This document shows, piece by piece, positions 9,501 through 16,895 of a stretch of DNA of 62,337 bases. The DNA is taken from positions 1 to 62,337 of the forward strand of contig NZ_JAHZSV010000031.1 of assembly GCF_019457905.1 (NCBI RefSeq), read 5' to 3'. Source of the DNA: Flagellimonas abyssi (GTDB lineage: Bacteria; Bacteroidota; Bacteroidia; Flavobacteriales; Flavobacteriaceae). The position numbers and the translations under genes were made by a program. The first letter of the stretch is position 1. Each line of letters opens with the position of its first letter. Below the pieces are notes generated by a model. It was not told where the DNA came from and made no database searches. It saw only the letters and a list, made by a program, of their open reading frames with translations.

Positions 9501-11902
9501 GAACCATCGGGCTGGGTCAACGTATATCGATTACCTCCCCATCCCCCAACGGTATTAACCCGTACAGCACCTGTATTTGCATTTTGGCAGCTCATTGCAG
9601 TAACATCCAAACCGGAGATACTGAAAGCTGTGGATGGTTCTTCTATCACCAATGTGGCCGTATCGGTACAATTGGTTTCTTCATCGGTCACCGAAATCAC
9701 GTAGCTTCCGGCAGCCAACCCTGTCAATGCTATAATGCTATTGGTTTGACTTGTGGAAACCGGTCCGCCATCAATACTATAACTATAAGTAGAGTTGAAT
9801 CCATCTACCAGAAACCTTCCCTCTCCGTCGGAATCGCCAACGCAGGTAACCACTCGGGTCTGTTGGCCCTGCACTCCTATAGAACTGATATCGGTAATGG
9901 CATAGTTTTCTTCATAAGAACACCCCTCATCATCGGTCACCCTAAAAGTATAAGTTCCTAATCCCAAACCTGCAAACGTATTATTGTTCCCATTGTTTAC
10001 GGCACTGGCTGATGGAGATATAATTTCATAGGTATAAGTGCCCGAACCACCCGTTACGCTCAAATCCAAAGAGGCCGTAGTGGTGATACAATCCAAGCTG
10101 GAGATACTGAAATCAATATCCGTTGGCTTGTTCAAGGTGTTAAAAGGAATATCCGGTAAGGTTTGCACACATCCGTTTGCATCTCGAACCATGGGGGTAT
10201 ACGTTCCCACACCCAAATTTGGAAACACATTGTTGCTTCCAAAACCGGCTCCAATACTATATTCATATGGTGCCGTTCCCCCGGAAACTCCAGAAATGGT
10301 TATTTGTCCTCCATTTTCATCGGTACAATCCGGGAAACTATCTGGTACAGCCGATGCCAATATGGTAGATGGCGTTCCTATAGTTACTGTTTGGGGCGTG
10401 GTTGTACAGGTAAAAGAATCTTGCTCATACCTCAGCACCAAATCGTAAGTACCCGGTGCCAAGTTTGAAAACACATTGCTTATCTGAAAACTACTTCCAT
10501 TATTAATGCTGTACGTAATTTCATAACCGAATCCGCTGGTTACGTTTACGGTTACCCTACCGTCGTTGGCGCCACCACAATTGGCATCTTCTTCCGTAAA
10601 ATTGAATACTGGTGGCGGAATATTTTCAACATCTACAGCAGCAGTCCGTTGACATCCGTTCGCATCTTCAACCAAAATATTGTAGGTTCCAGCAGTTGAA
10701 ACGGAAAAGCTTGATGTACTGGAATAAGTTGCACCAAAGGGCCCTCCATCCACACTAAATCGATAAGGTGCGGTACCTCCGGCGGTAGACACATTAACAT
10801 TTACAGATGTTGCGCCGCATCCAAAACTGTCGGATGCAGTAGCTGAAACCGCCAATGGGCTTATTCCTCCTCCTATTACGATTGGGTCGCCATCAATATC
10901 GGTAGTAACCATTTCAGAACAGTTATTGGTTTCTACACGAATGTTGTAAGTGCCGGGACTTACATTGGCAAAAGTATAAGTATCTGAACCGTTGGGACCA
11001 AAAGTGTCCACGGTAACACCGTTTTTCACCAATCTATAAGTATAAAAACCAGGAACTCCCGACACGGCCACGTCTATGCTCCCCAATTCTCCGCTACATA
11101 AAATATCATGCGTAGTAACATCTACATTGATATCCAAATCTTCAACCCTCAACATATTTGATGGAAAAACGCAGGCGGTTTCGGAAACATTTTTCAATCG
11201 AACATAAACACGATAATCCCCAGGGGCCGTAATATCAAAAAACGGGTCATCTTGGTAAGGCCCTGCTTGACTGTTCAAACTGTATTCGTAACCTGCGGGA
11301 ACATTCGTAACCTCCACTCTTCCCGGGCTCCCACAAACGATATCTTCCTTGATAAGTTGAGGATTCAACGGGTTAAGTGTTGATTTGAAGTAATAATATT
11401 GACCAGAATTTACTCGTACTCGAAATTCCCCTGCAGTGGCCAGGTTAAAGGTAGCTCCAGTACCAACTGTATTCCATGTACAGGCATTATTAATAGTAGG
11501 ACAATCTTCCACCACAGTAGGTGCACAACTATTTGGATCTAATTGCTGCCATTGGTAAGAACTCCCCGACTGACTTAGCGTAAGTGTTCTAGTATCGCTA
11601 GTACCGCACAAAAAGAACTTGGCCACCGTGCTCCCATCATTGGGGCAGGTAACCTCTTGATTGGCACCATTGATTATGGTAGCAAACATTACGGTCGTTG
11701 CGAACAGCTCTCTTTCTTCGTTGGACGCATTTTTTGAGGTTGCATCTAGATTCTTTTCTTGGGTATCGGCCTCTGTTGTTTTGGAAACCATATTTACTAT
11801 AGCCCGAGCAACATGAGTTTTTGCTAATACTGTAGAACCGAAGATTGAAATGAACACCAACAACACGGCATATAATAAATGCCTTGTTTTTTGTGGGAGC
11901 AT
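3587..11902 (-). CDS. Giant SprB-repeat cell-surface adhesin with T9SS type B sorting domain
   Basis: This 2771-residue protein starts with a hydrophobic signal peptide (about residues 8-28, ending VLAKT). After a Cys-containing N-terminal part come more than twenty repeated units of about 70-110 residues, each built around glycine-rich GGxxPYxYS patterns and closing with variants of VTDANGC or VRDANGC. This is the SprB-repeat/PKD-like fold seen in gliding adhesins. The last about 85 residues (NFFTPDGDNMNDYW through the C-terminal YRE) are a CHU_C/gliding-motility-type domain that sends proteins through the type IX secretion system by the type B route. It should be exported to the cell surface, perhaps aiding adhesion or gliding. 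No SprF/PorP-type partner gene is next to it: downstream are tRNA-Pro and the mobile element. Paired Cys in the repeats suggest disulfides. Confidence 0.93.
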   Translation of the reverse strand: MLPQKTRHLLYAVLLVFISIFGSTVLAKTHVARAIVNMVSKTTEADTQEKNLDATSKNASNEERELFATTVMFATIINGANQEVTCPNDGSTVAKFFLCGTSDTRTLTLSQSGSSYQWQQLDPNSCAPTVVEDCPTINNACTWNTVGTGATFNLATAGEFRVRVNSGQYYYFKSTLNPLNPQLIKEDIVCGSPGRVEVTNVPAGYEYSLNSQAGPYQDDPFFDITAPGDYRVYVRLKNVSETACVFPSNMLRVEDLDINVDVTTHDILCSGELGSIDVAVSGVPGFYTYRLVKNGVTVDTFGPNGSDTYTFANVSPGTYNIRVETNNCSEMVTTDIDGDPIVIGGGISPLAVSATASDSFGCGATSVNVNVSTAGGTAPYRFSVDGGPFGATYSSTSSFSVSTAGTYNILVEDANGCQRTAAVDVENIPPPVFNFTEEDANCGGANDGRVTVNVTSGFGYEITYSINNGSSFQISNVFSNLAPGTYDLVLRYEQDSFTCTTTPQTVTIGTPSTILASAVPDSFPDCTDENGGQITISGVSGGTAPYEYSIGAGFGSNNVFPNLGVGTYTPMVRDANGCVQTLPDIPFNTLNKPTDIDFSISSLDCITTTASLDLSVTGGSGTYTYEIISPSASAVNNGNNNTFAGLGLGTYTFRVTDDEGCSYEENYAITDISSIGVQGQQTRVVTCVGDSDGEGRFLVDGFNSTYSYSIDGGPVSTSQTNSIIALTGLAAGSYVISVTDEETNCTDTATLVIEEPSTAFSISGLDVTAMSCQNANTGAVRVNTVGGWGGNRYTLTQPDGSTRGPKNGSTFSNLSQEGTYQVSVTDANGCTVTDSFTLTRLDAPTLTLDMGASDFCYDNFTAATLVVNASGGLAPYQYRINNGVLGASNSFAGLTPGTYTIEVVDANDCRDTITATIEPQLMASATTIQELDCAGPPGQIQVNISNGYTSSGDYGTYEVSINGAPYTTDNNNITGNSFVYSIPNDGSIISDTTFQFTITDARGCTTETNTVTISPPETIAGSVVGTDTQCGDDTSGIVELIPDTTQGIPPYEYSNDGGTTFGSQNIFSGYGAGTHTGFVIRDSRGCISPIYDVTIGSSAPLEVTATPTDAVCSSIFNQVYGSIEANIASGGAAPYDYVLVDEFGGTVSSSTGTTNTTVNFPNLPLGNYTVVVTNALGCEDRVQVVIDQNQLDLTPINAEPTICSDTSFPYRVQASGGTDPYEFRLVGDPTWTLGEGPNNDIFDVTGQVVPGVTYFVEVRDANGCTYIEEIDPIGPTNPVAVTATSLAASCNVAGSGSIDYEVSGISAPGNFTVTVENTDTGATVSTDTFTGETIPYNGTVTGLAPGNYQIIVTDDTNGCSGSTLAFIDISSVSIAIDNFVEATCNAGALVTVRGFGSTEPYSYAYVPNGGAAPSTFTSETTFEVPGPYPAAYDFYAQDANGCTAMTTLTVTQEAGVPDPVIDVVNQCTATSGYQINIVSPLTTGPEPENTFQYDLGSGFQSSTSFVVPNPGSYVITVRDGNGCTNTVTAEVFDFFAISADATSYPTCNAGDGVITVNTTGGSGNFRYQLRDAATLTDIGLPQSNNVFNNVDPGDYNILVTDLDSNTSPLCSDEAEVIVSTVDTPAITATPKSDITCFGADDGTISVELDPLTATDTPINYVLYQGSTSTIVAGPQLTNLFDNLPQGTYQVEVVSDRGCTDRSGDIIIDEPTQVQINAVNTEFSCNPSSNQFSTATITIYTDTNGDGTGAATGSGSFTYSMNDGTPQFDGTNFQTSNTFEVIDNGTNQTIVLAARDQNGCEITDTVNINTPTDITFSYNVNPITCDASGSGVSAGSIDIIVNEGPGDYEVQILPLGSEPARSSGGSDRVTWDIATPGNYIFAVTDVGSGGCTYLTATVNMPEYNTIEAVIAEVEPVMCFNGSDGVISLDINNYNGQYNYEVFTRDNSGVETSTGITGTFDTNSPINTPERIENVPAGNLVVRIEALDSPYCDTVSNVTTVRSPDRGLTVDLLQTSPVTCNVPGLGEITASGDGGWGTYEYQLVASDGTIVVDYPNTNPVFENLSTDTYTVNVRDIEGCESSGNLFLPPPIDITADIRIVSPLACNNDNDAIIEAYNEAGGQGPGNYLYQLNRITDGTNSGLQTTPRFGNLSEGVYRITIFDGWNCSAQTDEITILDPEIVVAELRELQPPGCGNLGLMELRVTNPEPGVNYSYRRAGTSDVFVDFGAGVTSVQISADISTDAGPFQYEVQNDNGCPYETSNLVSLDPAAPLVINLDLTNATINCAGEATGIIRSEAFGGIGNYTYTLVNSNTLPVTASSIVRPTQDSGIFRELNPGTYFVYAQSGGCEVMSTPIDIEPKDPLVLDYLEAVPVLCAGDMNGQIIIEASGGTGQIRYSISDTLSEFFEGDDPANPNRKTFNDLAPRTYDIIIQDDLGCTITRTVEITQPMELLAGVVETTPETCMGDGDGSMILEVTGGTGPYYTSVNSADDADFVQNDSLFFDNLQGGESYVVFVRDANGCQTNVIAEIGIGVDIVAEPVVEYGCEGIFPNSTVTINIADGSQLSNLLFSLDVDDIQMATNQRIFGDLPAGGHTVYIYHANGCVTFVEFEVEAYEPLTLEATKTGPDEVTAIATGGFGGYEYFFQGESFGEENVFNIIQDSNITIMVRDQNGCEATLVMPFNFEGMPEMPNFFTPDGDNMNDYWYPGNREYFPHIDVIIYDRYGRVVAHLDQVKKWDGNYDGKPLPTGDYWYVVNANDTEKQRFVGHFTLYRE

Positions 11903-12054
11903 AGGTTAAGTCTTGTTAAGAAGAATATTCAGATTTGGGATCTCAACACTCTTTAATAGTAATTTTCTGTTCTTATAAAATTTCTCTTTATCTTTTCTGG
12001 AACGACATAAAAAATGCCGTTTATCCATAAAATCTGTTATTTCAACGTAAAATT

Positions 12055-13173
12055 ATGCAAAATAGTCTCTTATTTCCCATTTTTTTCGTTGTACTGCTAG
12101 GTACATCGTGCGCACAAACCCGTGACAAAGACATCAATACGCCAAAAACCCTTGATTTTACTAAGGAATTGGTAGTTGATGGTATTCAGAACGGATGGGG
12201 TATGGTTTTCTTGCCCGATGGTGCTATTTTAACATCCGACAAATCCGGACGGCTACTTTTATATAAATCTGACATAACCGTGGAAATTGAAAATCCTCCA
12301 AAAGTTTACAATAGAGGACAAGGCGGTTTAATGGATATTGAACTACATCCAAACTACGGTAAAAATGGATGGATATATTTCTCCTATGCCTCAACCGAAG
12401 GTGATGATAAGGGAGGCCATACAGCCATAATGAGGGCGAAATTAGCCAATACCAAGCTGGTAGACATTCAGCAACTTTACAAAGCAAGCCCCAACTCAAC
12501 CAGAGGACAACACTTTGGATCAAGAATTGAATTTGACCAAAAGGGATACCTGTACTTTTCCATTGGAGAAAGAGGCAACAGAGATGTGAATCCACAAGAT
12601 ATTACCCGGGATGGCGGTAAAATTTATCGGTTACATGATGATGGCAGCATTCCCAAAGACAATCCGTTTGTTAATGAAAAAGGTGCAAAACAGGCCATAT
12701 GGAGCTATGGACACCGAAATCCTCAGGGCCTGGCATTGCATCCGGAAACAGGGGTCTTGTGGGAACACGAGCATGGTCCAAGGGGCGGGTATGAAATTAA
12801 TATTATTCAAAAAGGAAAAAATTACGGGTGGCCCGTTGTTACTTACGGTATCAACTATAGTGGTACAAAAATCACCGATGAAACCTCCAAACCGGGCATG
12901 GAACAACCATTATATCAATGGACGCCTTCCATTGCCCCATCTGGAATGACATTCGTTACATCGGATAAGTATCCAAAATGGAAAGGCAGCTTACTGGTCG
13001 GCTCTTTGGCATTTCAATATTTGGAACGATTAGAACTAAAGAACGACAAAATAATATACCGGGAAAAGCTACTGGATGGCATAGGAAGGGTCCGCAATGT
13101 GCGCCAAGCCCCAGACGGTTTTATCTACGTTAGCGTAGAGGGCCAAGGCATTTATCGTTTGGTTCCTAAATAA
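12055..13173 (+). CDS. PQQ-dependent sugar dehydrogenase-like lipoprotein (GSDH/YliI family)
   Basis: A 372-residue predicted lipoprotein (MQNSLLFPIFFVVLLGTSC, lipobox Cys at 19) with a six-bladed beta-propeller of the glucose/sorbosone dehydrogenase family, which oxidises aldoses with PQQ. Family motifs are visible: GQGGLMDIELHPNY, RGQHFGSRIEF, YFSIGERGNRD, GHRNPQGLALHP and EHEHGPRGGYEIN. The last usually reads GPRGGDE; here Asp is Tyr, so cofactor or substrate handling may differ. It probably acts in the periplasm or on a membrane face. It is divergent from the giant adhesin across 152 bp and converges on murQ with a 5 bp gap, so it is not in either operon. No PQQ synthesis genes are in the window. 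Confidence 0.85.
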   Translation: MQNSLLFPIFFVVLLGTSCAQTRDKDINTPKTLDFTKELVVDGIQNGWGMVFLPDGAILTSDKSGRLLLYKSDITVEIENPPKVYNRGQGGLMDIELHPNYGKNGWIYFSYASTEGDDKGGHTAIMRAKLANTKLVDIQQLYKASPNSTRGQHFGSRIEFDQKGYLYFSIGERGNRDVNPQDITRDGGKIYRLHDDGSIPKDNPFVNEKGAKQAIWSYGHRNPQGLALHPETGVLWEHEHGPRGGYEINIIQKGKNYGWPVVTYGINYSGTKITDETSKPGMEQPLYQWTPSIAPSGMTFVTSDKYPKWKGSLLVGSLAFQYLERLELKNDKIIYREKLLDGIGRVRNVRQAPDGFIYVSVEGQGIYRLVPK

Positions 13174-13178
13174 ATGGG

Positions 13179-13997
13179 TTACTTTTTGAGTGCGTCTACC
13201 GCTAACTTCACCGAGCCATATTTCATTAACGCTTTTTCAGCATCTTTATAATCAAGACCAAGCTCCTCCATAATATAGCGGGTTCCTCTATCCACTAATT
13301 TGGTGTTGCTAAGTTGCATATTCACCATTTTATTTCCTTTTACCCTACCTACTCGAATCATAAGGGCTGTGGAAATCATGTTGAGCACCAATTTTTGGCT
13401 GGTACCACTTTTCATGCGGGTGCTACCGGTCAAGAACTCGGGCCCCACGTTCACTTCAATGGGAATATCGGTGGATTGAGCCAATGGTGAACCCGGATTG
13501 TTGGTAATTCCCACTGTTAAAATTCCATGGGCTTTGGCGTCAGCAACCCCGCCAAGAACATAAGGAGTGGTGCCAGAAGCAGCGATACCCACCAGAACAT
13601 CATTTTCATTGATACTGTATTCCTGGAGGTCTTTCCAAGCTTGTGCCGTGTCATCTTCTGCATTTTCCACTGCTTTGCGAATAGCTTGGTCCCCTCCTGC
13701 AATAAGTCCAACCACCTTATCGTAGGGCATTCCGAAGGTTGGCGGAATCTCAGAGGCATCAAGTATCCCAAGTCTTCCACTTGTACCTGCACCAATATAA
13801 AATAGCCTGCCCCCTTTTTCAAAACGTTTGGCCATTTCATCAACCACTTTTGCCACTTGAGGGAGCACCAACTCAACAGCATCCGCTATTTTCTTGTCTT
13901 CATTGTTGATATTGGTCACGATATCCAAAGTATCCATTTCATCCAATCGATCATAATTGGATGGTTCCTCAGTAATCTTGATATGTTTCTCTACCAC
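13179..13997 (-). CDS. murQ: N-acetylmuramic acid 6-phosphate etherase MurQ
   Basis: A 272-residue cytoplasmic SIS-domain enzyme. It cleaves the lactyl ether of MurNAc-6-phosphate to give GlcNAc-6-phosphate and D-lactate. The SIS signature YIGAGTSGRLGILDASE is present. Glu83 (DASEIPPTFG) and Glu114 (VENAEDD) fall at the numbers of the catalytic glutamates of E. coli MurQ. ASGTTPYVLGG and TGSTRMKSGTSQKLVLNM complete the family pattern. The start codon is GTG (13995-13997), a few bases after the upstream DeoR-type gene ends, so the two are probably co-transcribed. It supplies the step after AnmK, encoded at the far end of the same locus. Confidence 0.96.
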   Translation of the reverse strand: MVEKHIKITEEPSNYDRLDEMDTLDIVTNINNEDKKIADAVELVLPQVAKVVDEMAKRFEKGGRLFYIGAGTSGRLGILDASEIPPTFGMPYDKVVGLIAGGDQAIRKAVENAEDDTAQAWKDLQEYSINENDVLVGIAASGTTPYVLGGVADAKAHGILTVGITNNPGSPLAQSTDIPIEVNVGPEFLTGSTRMKSGTSQKLVLNMISTALMIRVGRVKGNKMVNMQLSNTKLVDRGTRYIMEELGLDYKDAEKALMKYGSVKLAVDALKK

Positions 13998-14001
13998 TAC
14001 T

Positions 14002-14751
14002 TTATAGTATTTGTATGTTCAAATTTTTGAATGCCTCTAATTTTGCGTCCCAAGGATCCAGTTCTGTAATCATTACATCAACCTCCTCTACCCCACATAT
14101 TTTATAACGCTGCAGGGAGCCTATTTTTTCTGAAATACATGGAGAAACCACTTTTCTGGAACTATGGATCATCGCCTTTTTCATTTGGACAATCTCCCAA
14201 TCAAATTCTGTTAAACCTTCCGTAGGATGAATGGAGTTGGTCCCCAAAAAACAAATATCAACCTTTATTTCAGACAGCATATTAATGGCACTACCTCCAA
14301 TTGTTATCTGGGAATCCTTAGATAAACGACCTCCAATAAAAATAACCTCTATGTTGCTTTTTCCCAATAACTGCACCGCAATGGGCAGGCTTGGAGTAAA
14401 ACAGGTCAGCTTCATTTTTGGCGGCAATTTTCTGGCCAATTCCAAATTGGTCGTACCCCCGCTCAACAAAATAACCTGTCCATCTTTAATCAAACTCAAG
14501 GCTTTCTCCGCAATCTGGGACTTTTTATCCAAAGAATAAATCTTCTTGCCGGTCGGATTATAATTATTAAACCCTAAGGAAACCGCCCCACCGTGAACCT
14601 TTTTCAACTGCTTGGCACTATGTAATTCTTTGATATCCCTACGTATGGTATCGACCGAGACATTAAGCTGATCAGCTACGTCGGTCAAAAGAATCCTATT
14701 ATGGATTCCCACCTCGTTGAGTATAAACTGTTGCCTTTCTTCCTTTAACAT
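14002..14751 (-). CDS. DeoR/GlpR-family transcriptional regulator
   Basis: A 249-residue regulator. The N-terminal winged helix-turn-helix (residues 6-58: ERQQFILNEV, VADQLNVSVDTIRRDIKELH, LKKVHGGAVS) is followed by a DeoR sensor domain of the sugar-phosphate isomerase fold (LSGGTTNLELA, IFIGGRLS, CFLGTNSIHPTEGLTEFDWE). Such regulators usually answer a phosphorylated sugar. A longer frame opens at 14811, but the extra 20 residues are unlike the family, and MLKEERQQFI is the standard beginning, so I use the ATG at 14749-14751. It is the only regulator in the muropeptide locus, lies upstream of murQ and is divergent from nagB. The TTGCA repeats between them are its likely operator (inference). 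Confidence 0.9.
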   Translation of the reverse strand: MLKEERQQFILNEVGIHNRILLTDVADQLNVSVDTIRRDIKELHSAKQLKKVHGGAVSLGFNNYNPTGKKIYSLDKKSQIAEKALSLIKDGQVILLSGGTTNLELARKLPPKMKLTCFTPSLPIAVQLLGKSNIEVIFIGGRLSKDSQITIGGSAINMLSEIKVDICFLGTNSIHPTEGLTEFDWEIVQMKKAMIHSSRKVVSPCISEKIGSLQRYKICGVEEVDVMITELDPWDAKLEAFKNLNIQIL

Positions 14752-14815
14752 ATAGTGGGTTAAAGTTAAATAAATATTAAAGCTCCGAACAAGAACAGCA
14801 AAATACAGCAAAAAA

Positions 14816-14879
14816 TTGCAGAATTCAATGACTTATTATCAAAAATAGCAGTTAGTTGCATTATTTGCAGTTTTTTGCA
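14816..14879. promoter_or_regulatory. TTGCA repeats: candidate operator of the DeoR-type regulator
   Basis: In the 180 bp between the divergent deoR-type and nagB genes, TTGCA occurs at 14816-14820, 14856-14860, 14865-14869 and 14875-14879. The last three are spaced 9-10 bp apart, about one helical turn, so they face the same side of the helix. On the other strand two TTTTGCTG-like copies occur at about 14796-14814. The cluster overlaps the predicted nagB promoter. The link to this regulator is inference from position. Confidence 0.5.
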
Positions 14880-14887
14880 TATATTTG
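14856..14887 (+). promoter_or_regulatory. Predicted nagB promoter (Bacteroidota -33/-7 type)
   Basis: A TATATTTG box (14880-14887) matches the Bacteroidota -7 consensus TAnnTTTG. A TTG at 14856-14858 lies 21 bp upstream as the -33 element. The nagB ATG is 44 bp downstream of the box. The TTGCA repeats sit on and between both elements, which suits repression. Confidence 0.55.
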
Positions 14888-14931
14888 GAATTAACTTTTC
14901 AGCATTTTGCTAGAACATTATAAATTTTCTT

Positions 14932-16839
14932 ATGTACCAGCCTTATCAGGAAGAATTAAGATTTGAAAAAATCCACACTATTATTCATGGGGATTCAGAT
15001 GAAGCTTCGTTGTCAGTTGCCAACGAAATTGCAAGCTTAATCAAGCAAAAACAAGAACAGGGAACCAAAGCTGTTTTAGGTTTGGCAACAGGCTCCACGC
15101 CTGTAAAGGTTTATGATTACTTGGTCCAATTCCATAAAGAAGGAAGACTGAGCTTCAAAAATGTGATCACTTTTAACTTGGACGAGTACTTTCCAATGGA
15201 ACCCGACTCCATCCACAGTTATGTACGATTTATGAACGAACACTTGTTCGATCATATTGACATAGAGCCACACAACATCCATATTCCCGATGGAAACCTT
15301 TCCATGGAGGAAGTGAGAAAGTACTGTGAGGACTACGAAGAAAAAATCAAGAATGTTGGTGGCATCGATATTCAGGTGTTGGGTATCGGTAGAACCGGAC
15401 ACATTGGTTTTAACGAACCGGGTTCTACCTTGAGCAGCAAAACTCGTTTGATTCGTTTGGACAGGGTAACACGATTGGATGCCGCAAGCGACTTTTTTGG
15501 CGAAGAGAACGTTCCCAAGAGAGCCATCACCATGGGGGTAGGAACTATTATGAATGCCCGCAAAATCATTTTGATGGCCTGGGGCGAAGGTAAGTCCAAT
15601 ATTATCCAGCAAGCAGTTGAAGGAGAAATCAAAGAATCCGTACCTGCAACATTCCTTCAGCATCATGAAAATTGTGATTTTGTTTTGGATGAAGCCGCCG
15701 CTTCTTCATTAACAAGAATCAAAACACCTTGGTTGGCAACGGAATGTGATTGGAATGAAAAGCTCATCAAGACCGCCACTATTTGGTTATCAGAAAAACT
15801 GAACAAAGCAATCCTTAAATTGACCAACGAGGATTACAATGAATACGGCATGGGTAATTTAATTGCTGAAATAGGCTCGGCCGAACAAATCAACCTTCAG
15901 GTTTTCAATCAATTACAACACACAATAACAGGTTGGCCAGGAGGTAAACCCAATGCAGACGATAGTCAAAGACCCGAAAGAGCTCAGCCTCACCCGAAAA
16001 CCTCGTTGATTTTTAGTCCTCACCCCGATGATGACGTCATTTCCATGGGAGGAACTTTACTAAGGTTGGTAGACCAAGGACACGATGTACACGTGGCTTA
16101 TCAAACCTCGGGGAACATTGCCGTGTTTGATGACGAAGTAATCCGCTTCTTGGATTTTGCCACGGACATCCAAAAAGAAAACAAAGAACTTAGAAAGAAA
16201 TTTAAAGAAGTTCGCGAATTTTTGGCCAATAAAAAGCCTGGGGAGCTTGACAGTCCAGAAGTACAGCAATTCAAGGGACTCATTAGAAAAGGAGAAGCAT
16301 TGGCCGCTTGTAGGTACTGTGGCGTACCAGAAGATAACGCGCACTTTCAAAATCTTCCTTTCTACGAAACGGGTGCGGTTAGAAAAAAACCTCTTTCGGA
16401 TGAAGATGTTCAAATAACCTATGACCTCTTGAACAAGCTTAAACCGCATCAAATTTTTGCCGCAGGAGATTTATCCGACCCGCATGGAACGCACAGAGTA
16501 TGTCTTCAAATCATATTCAAAGCGCTGGAAAGATTAAAAGAAGATAGAGTGGAGTGGATCAGGAACTGCTACGTATGGTTGTACCGCGGAGCTTGGCAGG
16601 AATGGGACATCGCCGATATGGAAATGGCCGTGCCGATAGGGCCAAAGGATATGTCCAGAAAAATCAACGCTATTTTTAAGCACCAGTCACAAAAAGACAG
16701 TGCCATGTTCCCTGGAAACGATGAAAGGGAGTTCTGGCAACGTGCAGAACAAAGAAATAAAGAAACAGCCAACCGATATAACTCGCTCGGTATGGCAGAG
16801 TATGAAGCCATGGAAGGCTTTGTGCGCTATCATTTTTAA
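14932..16839 (+). CDS. nagB: Glucosamine-6-phosphate deaminase fused to a PIG-L/LmbE deacetylase-like domain
   Basis: A 635-residue two-domain protein. Residues about 15-265 are NagB, which converts glucosamine-6-phosphate to fructose-6-phosphate and ammonia: LATGSTP (51-57), FNLDEYFP (81-88) with Asp84, and GIGRTGHIGFNEPGS with His157 and Glu162. The residue matching Asp141 of E. coli NagB is Thr155, so the usual Asp-His-Glu set is altered. Residues about 357-635 are a PIG-L/LmbE domain with a SPHPDDD zinc motif (362-368) and DPHGTHR as the second ligand site. That family removes acetyl groups from GlcNAc-type substrates, so this half could replace the missing NagA (inference). No signal peptide is present; it should be cytoplasmic. 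It is the first gene rightward in the locus, upstream of susC. Confidence 0.9.
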   Translation: MYQPYQEELRFEKIHTIIHGDSDEASLSVANEIASLIKQKQEQGTKAVLGLATGSTPVKVYDYLVQFHKEGRLSFKNVITFNLDEYFPMEPDSIHSYVRFMNEHLFDHIDIEPHNIHIPDGNLSMEEVRKYCEDYEEKIKNVGGIDIQVLGIGRTGHIGFNEPGSTLSSKTRLIRLDRVTRLDAASDFFGEENVPKRAITMGVGTIMNARKIILMAWGEGKSNIIQQAVEGEIKESVPATFLQHHENCDFVLDEAAASSLTRIKTPWLATECDWNEKLIKTATIWLSEKLNKAILKLTNEDYNEYGMGNLIAEIGSAEQINLQVFNQLQHTITGWPGGKPNADDSQRPERAQPHPKTSLIFSPHPDDDVISMGGTLLRLVDQGHDVHVAYQTSGNIAVFDDEVIRFLDFATDIQKENKELRKKFKEVREFLANKKPGELDSPEVQQFKGLIRKGEALAACRYCGVPEDNAHFQNLPFYETGAVRKKPLSDEDVQITYDLLNKLKPHQIFAAGDLSDPHGTHRVCLQIIFKALERLKEDRVEWIRNCYVWLYRGAWQEWDIADMEMAVPIGPKDMSRKINAIFKHQSQKDSAMFPGNDEREFWQRAEQRNKETANRYNSLGMAEYEAMEGFVRYHF

Positions 16840-16895
16840 ACTCGCAAAATCTACTCTTTTCAAACTAAACTCAATTAAATTAAACTACTCATTTT

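Noticed and set aside
3608..10468. Many plus-strand open frames of 60-180 codons opposite the giant adhesin gene
   Set aside because: They are shadows of a repetitive coding sequence, with Cys/His/Trp-rich, low-likelihood translations and no start context. The minus frame is continuous with a signal peptide and a sorting domain.
3587..11902. Regular repeated DNA suggesting a CRISPR-like or tandem repeat array
   Set aside because: Repeat units are 70-110 codons, diverged and in frame; they encode protein domains.
14752..14811. Longer start for the DeoR-type regulator
   Set aside because: The added 20 residues are hydrophobic and unlike the family, and they lie in the regulatory gap; the ATG at 14751 gives the standard N-terminus.
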